A DNA stretch of 64,000 bases, taken from positions 1-64,000 of the forward strand of contig JAZLER010000020.1 in NCBI GenBank assembly GCA_045615345.1, read 5' to 3'. The notes under the pieces are model-generated. The model searched no databases and was not told the origin of the DNA. It worked only from the letters and a program-made list of their open reading frames with translations. Below, piece after piece: positions 1-9,901 of the stretch. The position numbers and the translations under genes are program-made. Position 1 is the first letter of the stretch. Every line of letters begins with the position of its first letter. This DNA comes from Fumia sp045615345 (GTDB lineage: Bacteria > Bacillota > Clostridia > Oscillospirales > Ruminococcaceae).

Positions 1-1551
1 CACGAGTATCCCATCATCAAGTTTATGCGTTCCAACCAGGGTACATGTATCAACCAGCGTCCTATCGTTGACAAGGGCGAAAAGGTTAAAAAAGGTCAGG
101 TTATCGCTGACGGTCCCGCTACTGCGGATGGTGAAATTTCACTCGGTAAGAATGCTCTCATCGGCTTTATGACCTGGGAAGGTTATAACTACGAGGACGC
201 TGTTCTTATCAATGAAAAGATTGTAAGAGACGATGTTTATACATCTATCCATATCGAAGAATACGAAATCGAAGCGCGTGATACAAAGCTCGGTCCGGAA
301 GAAATCACAAGAGATATCCCCAATGTTGGTGAGGATGCTCTCAAAGACCTCGACGAGCGTGGTATTATCCGCATTGGTGCTGAAGTTCGCGCAGGTGACA
401 TCTTAGTTGGTAAGGTTACACCTAAGGGTGAAACAGAACTTACCGCTGAAGAAAGACTTTTGCGTGCAATCTTCGGTGAAAAGGCAAGAGAAGTCCGCGA
501 TACTTCTCTCAGAGTACCTCACGGTGAATATGGTATCATCGTTGACGTTAAGGTATTCACAAGAGAAAACAGCAACGAACTCAATGCAGGCGTAAATATG
601 GTTGTGCGTTGTTATGTTGCACAGAAACGCAAAATCAGTGTCGGTGACAAGATGGCTGGTCGTCACGGTAACAAGGGTGTTGTATCCAGAATTCTTCCTC
701 AGGAAGATATGCCCTTCCTCCCTGACGGAACTCCGCTTGATATCGTTCTGAACCCCTTGGGCGTACCTTCCCGTATGAACATCGGACAGGTACTTGAAGT
801 ACACCTCGGATATGCTGCAAAAGCACTCGGCTGGAAGATTATGACTCCTGTATTCGATGGCGCACACGAAGAAGATATCAGAGCCTGCTTCAGAGATGCA
901 GGTCTTGACGAAGACGGTAAGACTATTCTTTATGACGGTCGTACAGGTGAACAGTTTGATAACCGCGTAACTGTTGGTATTATGTACTACCTCAAGCTCC
1001 ACCACTTGGTTGACGATAAGATTCACGCCCGTTCAACAGGTCCTTACTCACTTGTAACTCAGCAGCCCCTCGGTGGTAAAGCTCAGTTTGGTGGTCAGAG
1101 ATTCGGTGAAATGGAAGTTTGGGCGCTCGAAGCGTATGGTGCTGCATATACTTTGCAGGAAATCCTTACTGTTAAGTCTGACGACGTTGTAGGACGCGTT
1201 AAAACTTACGAAGCTATCGTTAAAGGTCATAACATACCTCAGTCCGGTATCCCCGAATCATTCAAGGTTCTTATCAAAGTGCTCCAGTCATTGGGTCTTG
1301 ATGTCAAGGTACTTGACAAAGAAGCCAATGAAATTGACCTCAAACAGAACTTTGATGAAGATGATGATATTACCTTTAACAGTGCAGAAATAGACGACCG
1401 CCATTTCGAAGAAGAATTCCAGTATGTGGAAGACGGCGAAATGGAAGGCTACATCACCGCAGATGCCGAAGATGTTCTCGATGATTCCGATGATTTTGAG
1501 GAAGAAGAGTACGCTTTCGAATTCGATGGCGGCGAAGATGATGAATATTAA
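1..1551 (+). CDS. rpoB: RNA polymerase beta subunit, C-terminal part (5' truncated by window)
   Basis: C-terminal ~516 residues of the beta subunit of RNA polymerase, which together with beta' forms the catalytic core. The frame is open from the first base and reads HEYPIIKF..NQGTCINQRPIV, a conserved RpoB block; further recognisable blocks are GFMTWEGYNYEDAV, KMAGRHGNKGVVS, PLGVPSRMNIGQ and GGKAQFGGQRFGEMEVWALEAYGA near the C-terminus. The protein ends in a strongly acidic tail of about 60 residues (many Asp/Glu, ending GGEDDEY) beyond the conserved core. The next gene, rpoC, follows after 18 bp, so the two are co-transcribed. The identity is certain; only the N-terminal part lies outside the window. 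Confidence 0.98.
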   Translation, partial: HEYPIIKFMRSNQGTCINQRPIVDKGEKVKKGQVIADGPATADGEISLGKNALIGFMTWEGYNYEDAVLINEKIVRDDVYTSIHIEEYEIEARDTKLGPEEITRDIPNVGEDALKDLDERGIIRIGAEVRAGDILVGKVTPKGETELTAEERLLRAIFGEKAREVRDTSLRVPHGEYGIIVDVKVFTRENSNELNAGVNMVVRCYVAQKRKISVGDKMAGRHGNKGVVSRILPQEDMPFLPDGTPLDIVLNPLGVPSRMNIGQVLEVHLGYAAKALGWKIMTPVFDGAHEEDIRACFRDAGLDEDGKTILYDGRTGEQFDNRVTVGIMYYLKLHHLVDDKIHARSTGPYSLVTQQPLGGKAQFGGQRFGEMEVWALEAYGAAYTLQEILTVKSDDVVGRVKTYEAIVKGHNIPQSGIPESFKVLIKVLQSLGLDVKVLDKEANEIDLKQNFDEDDDITFNSAEIDDRHFEEEFQYVEDGEMEGYITADAEDVLDDSDDFEEEEYAFEFDGGEDDEY

Positions 1552-1569
1552 GGAAAGAAGGGGTCGTAA

Positions 1570-4500
1570 GTGGAATTTAACGTTTTTGAGTCTATTAAAA
1601 TAGGTCTTGCTTCTCCTGACCAGATTTTAAGCTGGTCCCACGGCGAAGTCAAAAAACCCGAAACAATCAACTACCGCACACTCAAACCCGAACGTGACGG
1701 CCTTTTCTGTGAGCGCATTTTTGGCCCGACAAAGGACTGGGAATGTCATTGTGGAAAATATAAACGTTTGCGTTATAAAGGTAAAATCTGTGATAAATGT
1801 GGTGTTGAAGTTACCCGCGCTAAGGTAAGAAGAGAAAGAATGGGTCACATTCAGCTCGCAGCACCCGTGTCACACATCTGGTATTTCAAGGGTATTCCTT
1901 CCCGTATGGGTCTTATCCTTGATATCTCTCCCAGAAGACTTGAAGAAGTTTTGTATTTCAGCAAATATATCGTAATTGATCCCGGAAATACAGTTCTTGA
2001 AAAAGGACAGCTTCTTTCTGAAAAAGAATATATGGATATGCGCGAGAAGTATGAAGATGACTTCAGAGCAGGTATGGGCGCTGAGTCTGTTAAAGAACTC
2101 CTCAGCGAACTTGACCTTGAAAGTTTGTCTGTTGAACTTAAATCTCAGCTTTCCGATGCAACAGGACAGAAGAAAATCCGCATCCTTAAAAGACTTGAAT
2201 GTGTAGAAGCATTCCGTCTTTCCGGCAACAAACCCGAATGGATGATTTTGGATGTTATCCCTGTTATCCCTCCGGATATCCGTCCTATGGTACAGCTTGA
2301 CGGTGGCCGTTTTGCGTCCTCTGACCTTAACGATTTGTACCGCCGCGTTATCAACCGTAACAATCGTCTTCAGCGACTTTTAGAACTCAATGCTCCCGAA
2401 ATCATCGTTCGTAACGAAAAGCGTATGCTTCAGGAAGCAGTTGATGCTCTTATTGACAACGGACGCCGTGGCCGTCCTGTTACAGGTCCCAACAACCGTC
2501 CTTTGAAATCCCTTTCCGATATGCTTAAGGGTAAACAGGGTCGTTTCAGACAGAACCTCCTCGGTAAACGTGTTGACTACTCAGGCCGTTCTGTTATCGT
2601 AGTTGGTCCCGAACTTAAAATGTATCAGTGTGGTTTGCCTAAAGAAATGGCACTCGAACTCTTCAAGCCTTTCGTTATGAAACGACTTGTTGAAACCAAT
2701 GCTGCCAACAACATAAAGAGTGCGCGTAAGATGGTTGACAGAGCTCGTCCCGAAGTATGGGATGCTCTCGAAATTGTTATCAAGGACCATCCTGTGCTCT
2801 TAAACCGTGCGCCTACACTTCACAGACTTGGTATTCAGGCATTTGAACCTGTACTTGTTGAAGGTCGTGCATTGAAACTCCATCCCCTCGTATGTACAGC
2901 TTATAACGCTGACTTTGACGGTGACCAGATGGCTGTTCATGTGCCTTTGTCTGCTGAGGCTCAGGCTGAAGCGCGTTTCCTTATGCTTGCTGCAAACAAC
3001 CTGCTCAAACCCTCTGACGGACGCCCCGTTGCTGTTCCTACACAGGATATGGTACTCGGTTCTTACTACCTTACTCTGGTTAAGGAAGGCGACAAGGGTG
3101 AAGGCAAGGTGTTCCGTGATGTCAACGAAGCTTTGATGGCTTATCAGGAAGGCGTTGTTACCCTCCACGCAAAAATCAAGGTTCGTATGACAAAAGGAAG
3201 TGTTACAGGTTTCATTGAAACTACTGTTGGTCGTCTTATCTTCAACGACCCCATTCCTCAGAACTTAGGTTTTGTCGACAGAACTGTCAAGGAAAATCAG
3301 CTCAAACTCGAAGTTGACTTCCTCGTAGGAAAAAAACAGCTCGGCAAAATTATCGACCGTTGTATCCGTATCCACGGTACAGCTAAAACTTCCGAAGTGC
3401 TCGACAGAGTAAAAGCTCAGGGCTTCAAGTATTCTACCAAGGGTGCAATTACCGTTGCTGTATGCGATGCTGTAATTCCTCCCCAGAAGAAAGAACTCTT
3501 GGCTCAGGCTGACGAAGCAGTTTTAAAAGTTACACGCCAGTATGAACGCGGTCTTATCACTGAAGAAGAGAAAAAAGGCCATGTTATCAAAATCTGGAAC
3601 GAAACTACAAACAAAGTTTCCGATGCTCTTACTGAAAACCTCGATAACTTCAACCCCATCTATATGATGGCTGACTCTGGTGCTCGTGGTAGTATCAATC
3701 AGATCAGACAGCTTGCAGGTATGCGTGGCCTTATCGCAAACACCGCAGGTACAACAATCGAAGTTCCCATTAAGTCTAACTACCGTGAAGGTCTTAATAT
3801 CCTCGAATATTTCATTTCTTCCCGTGGTGCTCGTAAAGGTCTTGCCGATACAGCGCTCCGTACTGCTGACTCAGGTTACCTCACAAGACGACTTGTTGAT
3901 GTATCTCAGGATGTAATCATTCGTCAGGAAGACTGCGGATGCCACGAAGGTATCTGGGTACATGATATCAGAGAAGGCAATGAAATGATTGAGCCTCTGA
4001 CGGAACGTTTGCAGGGCAGATACCTTGTAAATGATTTTGTAGATCCCGCAACAGGCGAAGTTCTGGTATCCAAAGATAAGATTATGGATGAAAACGATGC
4101 TGAAAAGATTGTTAAGGCTGGTGCTACATCTGTTGAAATCCGTTCTATTCTTTCTTGTCGTTCACCTCAGGGTATCTGTGCTAAATGTTACGGCTCCAAC
4201 CTTGCAAACGGTAAACCCATCGCAGTCGGTGAGGCTGTTGGTGTTATCGCTGCTCAGTCTATCGGTGAGCCCGGTACACAGCTTACAATGAGAACGTTCC
4301 ATACCGGTGGTATCGCGAACGCAGAAGATATTACACAGGGTCTTCCCAGAATCGTTGAGCTCTTCGAAGGCAGAAAGCCGAAAAACAGTGCTATTATCAC
4401 TGAAATCGGCGGTAAAGTAAGCTTTGACGAAGAAAAACGCCAGCGTGTCGTTGTGGTTACAAATGAAGAAGAATCCAGACGCTACACCATTCCTTACGGC

Positions 4501-5103
4501 TTCAAGATTAAAGTGCTTGAAGGTCAGGAAGTGGCTCTTGGTGATTCTCTCACAGAAGGTAGTGTTAACCCTCACGATATCCTCGCTGTCAAAGGCGAAC
4601 AGGAAGTTCAGAACTACCTTATCGCCGAAGTACAGAAAACTTACCGCTTGCAGGGTGTTGATATCAACGATAAACATATTGAAGTTATCGTACGCCAGAT
4701 GATGAAGAAGGTAAGAATTATAAGCCCCGGAAGTACAGAACTCCTTTCAGGCTCTGTTATGGAACGCGGCGATGTTTACCGTGAAAACCAGAGAATTCAG
4801 GAAAGAATTGATGCAGGAGAAGCAGGTCTTTCTCTCATCACATTCGAACCCGTACTCCTCGGTATCACAAAAGCATCTCTTGCTACCGAAAGCTTCCTTT
4901 CTGCTGCTTCCTTCCAGGAAACAACAAAAGTACTCACAGAAGCTGCAATCAAAGGTAAGGTTGACCACCTTATGGGTCTTAAAGAAAATGTTATTATCGG
5001 TAAACTTGTTCCTGCCGGAACAGGCATGTCCTGCTACAATGACGTTTCTGTTGTTCCCGCAAAGGCTGAAATGCCCGAACCTATTGATACTGAATCACTT
5101 TAA
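1570..5103 (+). CDS. rpoC: RNA polymerase beta' subunit
   Basis: Complete beta' subunit (1177 aa, normal for Clostridia). GTG start preceded by a GGAAAGAAGGGG ribosome site, 18 bp after rpoB. The N-terminal zinc-binding cysteines are C59, C61, C74 and C77. The catalytic magnesium motif NADFDGD is at 446-452 with the three Asp at 448, 450 and 452. The second zinc site (CGCHEG ... CRSPQGICAKC) is in the C-terminal third, just before the trigger-loop/bridge region GEPGTQLTMRTFHTGG. There is no large lineage insertion in the visible domains. A clear intrinsic terminator follows, separating it from rpsL. Confidence 0.99.
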   Translation: MEFNVFESIKIGLASPDQILSWSHGEVKKPETINYRTLKPERDGLFCERIFGPTKDWECHCGKYKRLRYKGKICDKCGVEVTRAKVRRERMGHIQLAAPVSHIWYFKGIPSRMGLILDISPRRLEEVLYFSKYIVIDPGNTVLEKGQLLSEKEYMDMREKYEDDFRAGMGAESVKELLSELDLESLSVELKSQLSDATGQKKIRILKRLECVEAFRLSGNKPEWMILDVIPVIPPDIRPMVQLDGGRFASSDLNDLYRRVINRNNRLQRLLELNAPEIIVRNEKRMLQEAVDALIDNGRRGRPVTGPNNRPLKSLSDMLKGKQGRFRQNLLGKRVDYSGRSVIVVGPELKMYQCGLPKEMALELFKPFVMKRLVETNAANNIKSARKMVDRARPEVWDALEIVIKDHPVLLNRAPTLHRLGIQAFEPVLVEGRALKLHPLVCTAYNADFDGDQMAVHVPLSAEAQAEARFLMLAANNLLKPSDGRPVAVPTQDMVLGSYYLTLVKEGDKGEGKVFRDVNEALMAYQEGVVTLHAKIKVRMTKGSVTGFIETTVGRLIFNDPIPQNLGFVDRTVKENQLKLEVDFLVGKKQLGKIIDRCIRIHGTAKTSEVLDRVKAQGFKYSTKGAITVAVCDAVIPPQKKELLAQADEAVLKVTRQYERGLITEEEKKGHVIKIWNETTNKVSDALTENLDNFNPIYMMADSGARGSINQIRQLAGMRGLIANTAGTTIEVPIKSNYREGLNILEYFISSRGARKGLADTALRTADSGYLTRRLVDVSQDVIIRQEDCGCHEGIWVHDIREGNEMIEPLTERLQGRYLVNDFVDPATGEVLVSKDKIMDENDAEKIVKAGATSVEIRSILSCRSPQGICAKCYGSNLANGKPIAVGEAVGVIAAQSIGEPGTQLTMRTFHTGGIANAEDITQGLPRIVELFEGRKPKNSAIITEIGGKVSFDEEKRQRVVVVTNEEESRRYTIPYGFKIKVLEGQEVALGDSLTEGSVNPHDILAVKGEQEVQNYLIAEVQKTYRLQGVDINDKHIEVIVRQMMKKVRIISPGSTELLSGSVMERGDVYRENQRIQERIDAGEAGLSLITFEPVLLGITKASLATESFLSAASFQETTKVLTEAAIKGKVDHLMGLKENVIIGKLVPAGTGMSCYNDVSVVPAKAEMPEPIDTESL

Positions 5104-5109
5104 AGTATA

Positions 5110-5143
5110 AAGAAAAGCCAAGGATTTTCCTTGGTTTTTCTTG
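5110..5143 (+). terminator. Intrinsic terminator after rpoC
   Basis: Stem GCCAAGG / CCTTGG with loop ATTT/ATTTT, extended by flanking AGAAAA / TTTTCT pairing and followed by a T-rich run, starting 6 bp after the rpoC stop. Confidence 0.85.
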
Positions 5144-5220
5144 CGTTTGGGGTAAAATATACATCAAAGTCACTTTTTTTGTTATCAATGTGAGCAAAAT
5201 GCCGATTTTACAAAAAAATA

Positions 5221-5249
5221 TTGACTTTTCAAAAGATAAATGATACAAT
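5221..5249 (+). promoter_or_regulatory. SigA-type promoter of rpsL
   Basis: TTGACT (5221-5226), 17-bp spacer, TACAAT (5244-5249). The leader that follows contains a small GGGT-CCAT-ACCC hairpin (about 5270-5282) before the AAGGAGGTG ribosome site. Together with the rpoC terminator this makes rpsL the start of a separate transcript. Confidence 0.8.
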
Positions 5250-5318
5250 AATTGAGTATGTTGGGTAATAGGGTCCATACCCTGTGAAAGCATAGAAATT
5301 GAAGTAAGGAGGTGCCAT

Positions 5319-5744
5319 ATGCCAACCTTTAACCAGCTTGTTAGAAAAGGAAGAGAAACTCAGGTTAACAAGTCTACTGCTCCTGCTTTGAACCGTGGAT
5401 TCAACTCCATGAAAAAGCAGCCTACAGATCAGTCTTCTCCCCAGAAGAGAGGCGTTTGTACAGCAGTTAGAACTATGACTCCCAAGAAGCCTAACTCTGC
5501 TTTGCGTAAAGTAGCGAGAGTTAAGCTCACAAACGGAATGGAAGTATCAGCTTATATTCCCGGAGTAGGACATAACTTGCAGGAACACTCAGTAGTTCTC
5601 ATTCGTGGCGGACGTGTTAAAGACTTACCTGGTGTTCGTTACCACATTATTCGCGGTACTTTGGATACACAGGGTGTTAACAACAGAATGCAGTCCCGTT
5701 CCAAATACGGTGCAAAACGTCCGAAAGCTGGTGCGAAAAAGTAA
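5319..5744 (+). CDS. rpsL: 30S ribosomal protein S12
   Basis: Ribosomal protein S12 (141 aa), a decoding-centre protein of the small subunit. ATG start after AAGGAGGTG. The conserved blocks MPTFNQLVRKGR, SPQKRGVCT, MTPKKPNSALRK and PGVGHNLQEHS are all present; the two lysines associated with streptomycin response (in KPNSALRK context and in the RVKDLPGVRYH loop region) are wild type by inspection. The ~13-residue insertion after residue 25 is the usual Gram-positive form. First gene of the rpsL-rpsG-fusA-tuf series. Confidence 0.98.
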   Translation: MPTFNQLVRKGRETQVNKSTAPALNRGFNSMKKQPTDQSSPQKRGVCTAVRTMTPKKPNSALRKVARVKLTNGMEVSAYIPGVGHNLQEHSVVLIRGGRVKDLPGVRYHIIRGTLDTQGVNNRMQSRSKYGAKRPKAGAKK

Positions 5745-5873
5745 TCATTCCGTAATTTCGTAAAGGCTGACAATGGTCCCAACAAATATATGTTGCGACC
5801 TTGAACTGGTCTTAACGGGGGAAATTTTACTTTCGAGTACCTATGATATCATTTTATGAAGGAGGGAAGTAAA

Positions 5874-6344
5874 GTGCCAAGAAGAGGTCGTATTGCAAAA
5901 CGTGATGTTTTGCCTGATCCTATGTACAATTCCAAATTGGTAACTCGCCTTATCAACAACATTATGCTTGATGGTAAGAAAGGTGTTGCTCAGAAAATTG
6001 TTTACGGTGCTTTTGAAATCGTAAACGAAAAAACAGGTAAAGATGCTTTGGAGGCTTTCAACGAAGCTTTGGAAAACATTATGCCCGTATTGGAAGTTAA
6101 ATCCCGTCGTGTAGGTGGTGCTACCTACCAGGTTCCTATGGAAGTTCGTCCTGAAAGAAGACAGACTCTGGGACTCAGATGGATTACAACTTATTCCAGA
6201 AACCGTTCTGAGAAAACCATGAAGGAACGTCTTGCAGGCGAAATCATGGATGCTCTTAACAACACAGGTGGAGCATGCAAAAAACGTGAAGATACTCACA
6301 AAATGGCTGAAGCTAACAAAGCTTTTGCACATTTTAGATGGTAA
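5874..6344 (+). CDS. rpsG: 30S ribosomal protein S7
   Basis: S7 (156 aa), primary binder of the 3' major domain of 16S rRNA. I place the start at the GTG at 5874, which gives the family N-terminus MPRRGRIAKRDV and sits 8 bp behind GGAGGG; an upstream in-frame ATG at 5856 lies before that ribosome site and would add six non-family residues. Conserved blocks: LPDPMYNSKLVTRLIN, MLDGKKGVAQKIVY, SRRVGGATYQVP and the C-terminal AHFRW. The 129-bp gap after rpsL holds an imperfect hairpin (GGTC.CAACA / TGTTG.GACC, about 5774-5799). Confidence 0.97.
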   Translation: MPRRGRIAKRDVLPDPMYNSKLVTRLINNIMLDGKKGVAQKIVYGAFEIVNEKTGKDALEAFNEALENIMPVLEVKSRRVGGATYQVPMEVRPERRQTLGLRWITTYSRNRSEKTMKERLAGEIMDALNNTGGACKKREDTHKMAEANKAFAHFRW

Positions 6345-6453
6345 TTTTACTGTACCAGAAACTTATATCCTGTTAAATTTTGGGTATAATTTTGTAAAGT
6401 ATGTAAATCCGCTTTCTGTAATGAAAGCATGTTTTGAAAATTAGGAGGAAATT

Positions 6454-8529
6454 ATGCCAAGAGACGTATCTCTGGAAATGACTCGTAATATTGGTATTAT
6501 GGCGCACATTGACGCAGGTAAAACCACTACCACTGAGCGTATCCTCTACTACACCGGTAAAACACATAAAATCGGTGATACACATGAAGGTACTGCTACA
6601 ATGGACTGGATGGCTCAGGAGCAGGAAAGAGGTATTACAATTACTTCTGCTGCTACTACTGCGTTCTGGAAAGGCCATAGAGTTAACATTATCGACACCC
6701 CCGGCCACGTTGACTTCACAGTTGAAGTTGAGCGTTCACTCCGCGTACTTGACGGTTCTGTAACTGTTTTCTGCGCTAAGGGTGGTGTAGAACCTCAGTC
6801 TGAAACCGTATGGCATCAGGCAAATAACTATAAGGTTCCCAGAATGGCATTCGTTAACAAGATGGACATCATGGGTGCTGACTTCTACAATGTAGTTGGT
6901 ATGATGAAAGACCGTCTTAAATGTAACGCTGTTCCGATTCAGCTTCCTATCGGTGCTGAAGACGACTTCAAGGGCCTTATCGACTTGCTTGAAATGAAAG
7001 CCTACATCTATAACGATGACTTGGGTAACGACATTTCCGTAATTGATGTTCCCGCTGATATGCTTGAAAAAGCTGAACAGTACAGATCTGAACTCGTTGA
7101 AGCTGTTGCTACAAACGATGAAGATCTTATGATGAAGTATTTGGAAGAAGAAGAAATTACAATAGACGAGCTCAAAGCTGCTATCCGTAAAGAAACTATT
7201 GCAAATACTATCGTTCCTGTTTGTTGCGGTACTGCTTATAGAAACAAAGGTGTTCAGAAACTTCTTGACGCTGTTGTTGACTATATGCCCGCACCTACAG
7301 ATATTGCTGCTATTAAAGGTGTTACACCTGATGGCGAAGAAACAGAACGCCGTTCTTCTGACGAAGAGCCTTTCGCAGCTCTCGCATTCAAGATCGCTAC
7401 CGACCCCTTCGTTGGTAAACTCTGCTTCTTCCGTGTATATTCCGGTACTGTTGATGCAGGTGCTACCGTTTACAACTCTGTAAAAGGTAAATCCGAAAGA
7501 ATGGGCCGTATCCTTATGATGCACGCTAACCATCGTCAGGATATCGAAACCTGTTATGCAGGTGATATCGCTGCTGCAGTAGGTCTTAAACAAACTACAA
7601 CCGGTGACACACTCTGTGATCCCAAGCACGAGGTTATCCTCGAGTCTATGGAATTCCCGGAACCCGTTATCCGTGTTGCTATTGAACCTAAAACTAAAGC
7701 AGGTCAGGAAAAGATGGGTATCGCTCTTTCCAAACTCGCTGAAGAAGACCCCACCTTTAAAACCTACACCGATGAAGAAACCGGTCAGACAATCATCGCC
7801 GGTATGGGTGAGCTTCACCTTGAAATCATCGTTGACCGTTTGCTCAGAGAGTTTAAGGTTGAAGCTAATGTAGGTAAACCTCAGGTTGCTTACAGAGAAA
7901 CAATTCTCGGTAACGCTGATGTTGACCACAAATACGCTCGTCAGTCCGGCGGTAAAGGTCAGTACGGTCATGTTAAAATCCGTGTTGAACCCAACGAATC
8001 CGGTAAAGGTTACGAGTTTATCAACAAAATCGTTGGTGGTAGTATTCCTAAAGAATACATTCCTGCAGTTGACCAGGGTATCCAGGGCGCTATGCAGGCA
8101 GGTGTACTCGCAGGCTACCCCGTAGTTGATATCAAGGTAGAACTCTATGATGGTTCTTACCACGAAGTAGACTCCTCTGAAATGGCGTTCAAGATTGCAG
8201 GTTCTATGGCTTTGAAAGAAGCTTTGAGAAAAGCAAACTCCGTTATTATGGAGCCTATCATGAAAGTTACTGTTATCGTTCCCGAAGATTATATGGGTGA
8301 CGTTATCGGTGACCTTAACTCCCGCCGTGGACAGATTCAGGGTATGGAAGCAAGAGCAGGTGCTCAGGAAATCAGATCCTTTGTACCCCTTTCCGAAATG
8401 TTCGGTTACGCTACCGACCTTCGTTCCAAGACTCAGGGCCGTGGTCAGTACACTATGGAACCCAGTCATTATGTTGAAGTTCCCAAGTCCATTGCAGAGA
8501 AAATTATTTCTCAGAAAGCAAAAGCTTAA
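6454..8529 (+). CDS. fusA: Translation elongation factor G
   Basis: EF-G (691 aa), the GTPase driving translocation on the ribosome. ATG start after TAGGAGGAAATT. G1 AHIDAGKTT, switch II DTPGHVDF, and NKMD (G4) are intact, followed by domains II-V including the domain IV region RQSGGKGQYGHV and the C-terminal QGRGQYTMEPSHY. Length and order match the canonical factor (not the EF-G2 or TetM-like paralogues). It lies 109 bp after rpsG and 104 bp before tuf. Confidence 0.98.
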   Translation: MPRDVSLEMTRNIGIMAHIDAGKTTTTERILYYTGKTHKIGDTHEGTATMDWMAQEQERGITITSAATTAFWKGHRVNIIDTPGHVDFTVEVERSLRVLDGSVTVFCAKGGVEPQSETVWHQANNYKVPRMAFVNKMDIMGADFYNVVGMMKDRLKCNAVPIQLPIGAEDDFKGLIDLLEMKAYIYNDDLGNDISVIDVPADMLEKAEQYRSELVEAVATNDEDLMMKYLEEEEITIDELKAAIRKETIANTIVPVCCGTAYRNKGVQKLLDAVVDYMPAPTDIAAIKGVTPDGEETERRSSDEEPFAALAFKIATDPFVGKLCFFRVYSGTVDAGATVYNSVKGKSERMGRILMMHANHRQDIETCYAGDIAAAVGLKQTTTGDTLCDPKHEVILESMEFPEPVIRVAIEPKTKAGQEKMGIALSKLAEEDPTFKTYTDEETGQTIIAGMGELHLEIIVDRLLREFKVEANVGKPQVAYRETILGNADVDHKYARQSGGKGQYGHVKIRVEPNESGKGYEFINKIVGGSIPKEYIPAVDQGIQGAMQAGVLAGYPVVDIKVELYDGSYHEVDSSEMAFKIAGSMALKEALRKANSVIMEPIMKVTVIVPEDYMGDVIGDLNSRRGQIQGMEARAGAQEIRSFVPLSEMFGYATDLRSKTQGRGQYTMEPSHYVEVPKSIAEKIISQKAKA

Positions 8530-8566
8530 TTTTTAAGCAAATTTTGTAAAAATTTTAAAAAAACTA

Positions 8567-8595
8567 TTGAAATTTTAGTTTAGATTTGATAAACT
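8567..8595 (+). promoter_or_regulatory. Possible internal promoter of tuf
   Basis: TTGAAA (8567-8572), 17-bp spacer, TAAACT (8590-8595) in the fusA-tuf gap; a TATAAT at 8599-8604 is nearby but lacks a well-spaced -35. tuf commonly has its own promoter, but this assignment is weak. Confidence 0.4.
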
Positions 8596-8633
8596 AAATA
8601 TAATAGTCCCTATGATTAAAGGAGGAAATAAAA

Positions 8634-9833
8634 ATGGCAAAAGCTCATTTCGAACGAACAAAACCCCATGTTAACATTGGTACAATCGGTCACGTTGACC
8701 ACGGTAAAACAACTCTTACCGCTGCAATCACAAAAACATTGGCATTGCAGGGTAAAGCTCAGTACGAAGCTTACGATATGATCGATAAGGCTCCTGAAGA
8801 AAGAGAACGTGGTATCACAATCAACACAGCTCACGTTGAGTACGAAACTGACAACCGTCACTACGCTCACGTTGACTGCCCCGGCCATGCTGACTACGTT
8901 AAGAACATGATCACTGGTGCTGCTCAGATGGACGGCGCTATCTTGGTTGTTTCCGCTGCTGACGGTCCCATGCCTCAGACTCGTGAACACATCCTCTTGT
9001 CCCGTCAGGTAGGCGTACCTTACATCGTAGTATTCATGAACAAAGCTGACCAGGTTGATGACGATGAACTTCTCGACCTCGTAGAAATGGAAATCCGTGA
9101 ACTCCTCAATGAGTACGAATTCCCCGGTGACGATACACCTATCGTTCGTGGTTCCGCTCTTAAAGCTTTGGAAGCTCCCGACGATGTTGCTGACGCTGCA
9201 TACGCTCCCATCTTGGAACTCATGAACAATGTTGACTCCTGGATCCCCACACCCGAACGTAAAGCAGACCTTCCCTTCTTGATGCCCGTAGAAGACGTAT
9301 TCACAATCACAGGTCGTGGTACAGTTGCTACAGGTAGAGTTGAAAGAGGTCAGCTCCACACTGGTGACGAAATCGAAATCGTTGGTTTGAAAGACGAAAG
9401 CATGAAATCTGTTGTTACAGGTGTTGAAATGTTCAGAAAGATTTTGGACTACGCTGAAGCTGGTGACAACATCGGTGCTTTGCTCCGTGGTGTTCAGAGA
9501 ACTGAAATCGAAAGAGGTCAGGTTTTGTGTAAACCCGGTTCCATTCACCCCCATACAAAATTCCACTGCTCCGTATACGTATTGAAGAAAGAAGAAGGCG
9601 GACGTCATAAACCTTTCTTCAACAACTACCGTCCTCAGTTCTACTTCAGAACAACAGACGTTACAGGTATCATCACTCTTCCTGACGGAACAGAAATGGC
9701 TATGCCCGGTGATAACCTCGAATTCGATGTAGAGCTCATCACTCCCATCGCTATCGAAGAAGGCCTCCGTTTCGCTATCCGTGAAGGTGGTAGAACAGTA
9801 GGTTCCGGCGTTGTTTCCAAAGTTAACGACTAA
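8634..9833 (+). CDS. tuf: Translation elongation factor Tu
   Basis: EF-Tu (399 aa), delivers aminoacyl-tRNA to the ribosome. ATG start after AAAGGAGGAAAT. G1 GHVDHGKTT, switch II DCPGHADYVKNMITG, G4 NKAD and G5 region are intact; domains II and III end with the family motif GGRTVGSGVVSKV. Last gene of the translation cluster, closed by a perfect terminator. Confidence 0.99.
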   Translation: MAKAHFERTKPHVNIGTIGHVDHGKTTLTAAITKTLALQGKAQYEAYDMIDKAPEERERGITINTAHVEYETDNRHYAHVDCPGHADYVKNMITGAAQMDGAILVVSAADGPMPQTREHILLSRQVGVPYIVVFMNKADQVDDDELLDLVEMEIRELLNEYEFPGDDTPIVRGSALKALEAPDDVADAAYAPILELMNNVDSWIPTPERKADLPFLMPVEDVFTITGRGTVATGRVERGQLHTGDEIEIVGLKDESMKSVVTGVEMFRKILDYAEAGDNIGALLRGVQRTEIERGQVLCKPGSIHPHTKFHCSVYVLKKEEGGRHKPFFNNYRPQFYFRTTDVTGIITLPDGTEMAMPGDNLEFDVELITPIAIEEGLRFAIREGGRTVGSGVVSKVND

Positions 9834-9858
9834 TTAACTTAAACTAACAAAATTAATA

Positions 9859-9890
9859 CCCGAAACGAGAAATCGTTTCGGGTGTTTTTT
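9859..9890 (+). terminator. Intrinsic terminator after tuf
   Basis: Perfect 10-bp stem CCCGAAACGA / TCGTTTCGGG closed by a GAAA tetraloop and followed by TGTTTTTT. It sits between convergent tuf and the araC-type gene. Confidence 0.95.
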
Positions 9891-9901
9891 ATATTCTGAT
9901 A

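Noticed and set aside
5081..5293. 70-aa minus-strand frame between rpoC and rpsL
   Set aside because: Runs through the rpoC terminator and the rpsL promoter; no ribosome site or recognisable motif.
6736..8469. 577-aa minus-strand frame opposite fusA
   Set aside because: Perfectly opposite a highly conserved gene; composition (Cys/Phe/Ser/Asn rich) is that of an antisense shadow, with no ribosome site or motif.
8616..9608. 330-aa minus-strand frame opposite tuf
   Set aside because: Antisense shadow of EF-Tu codon bias.
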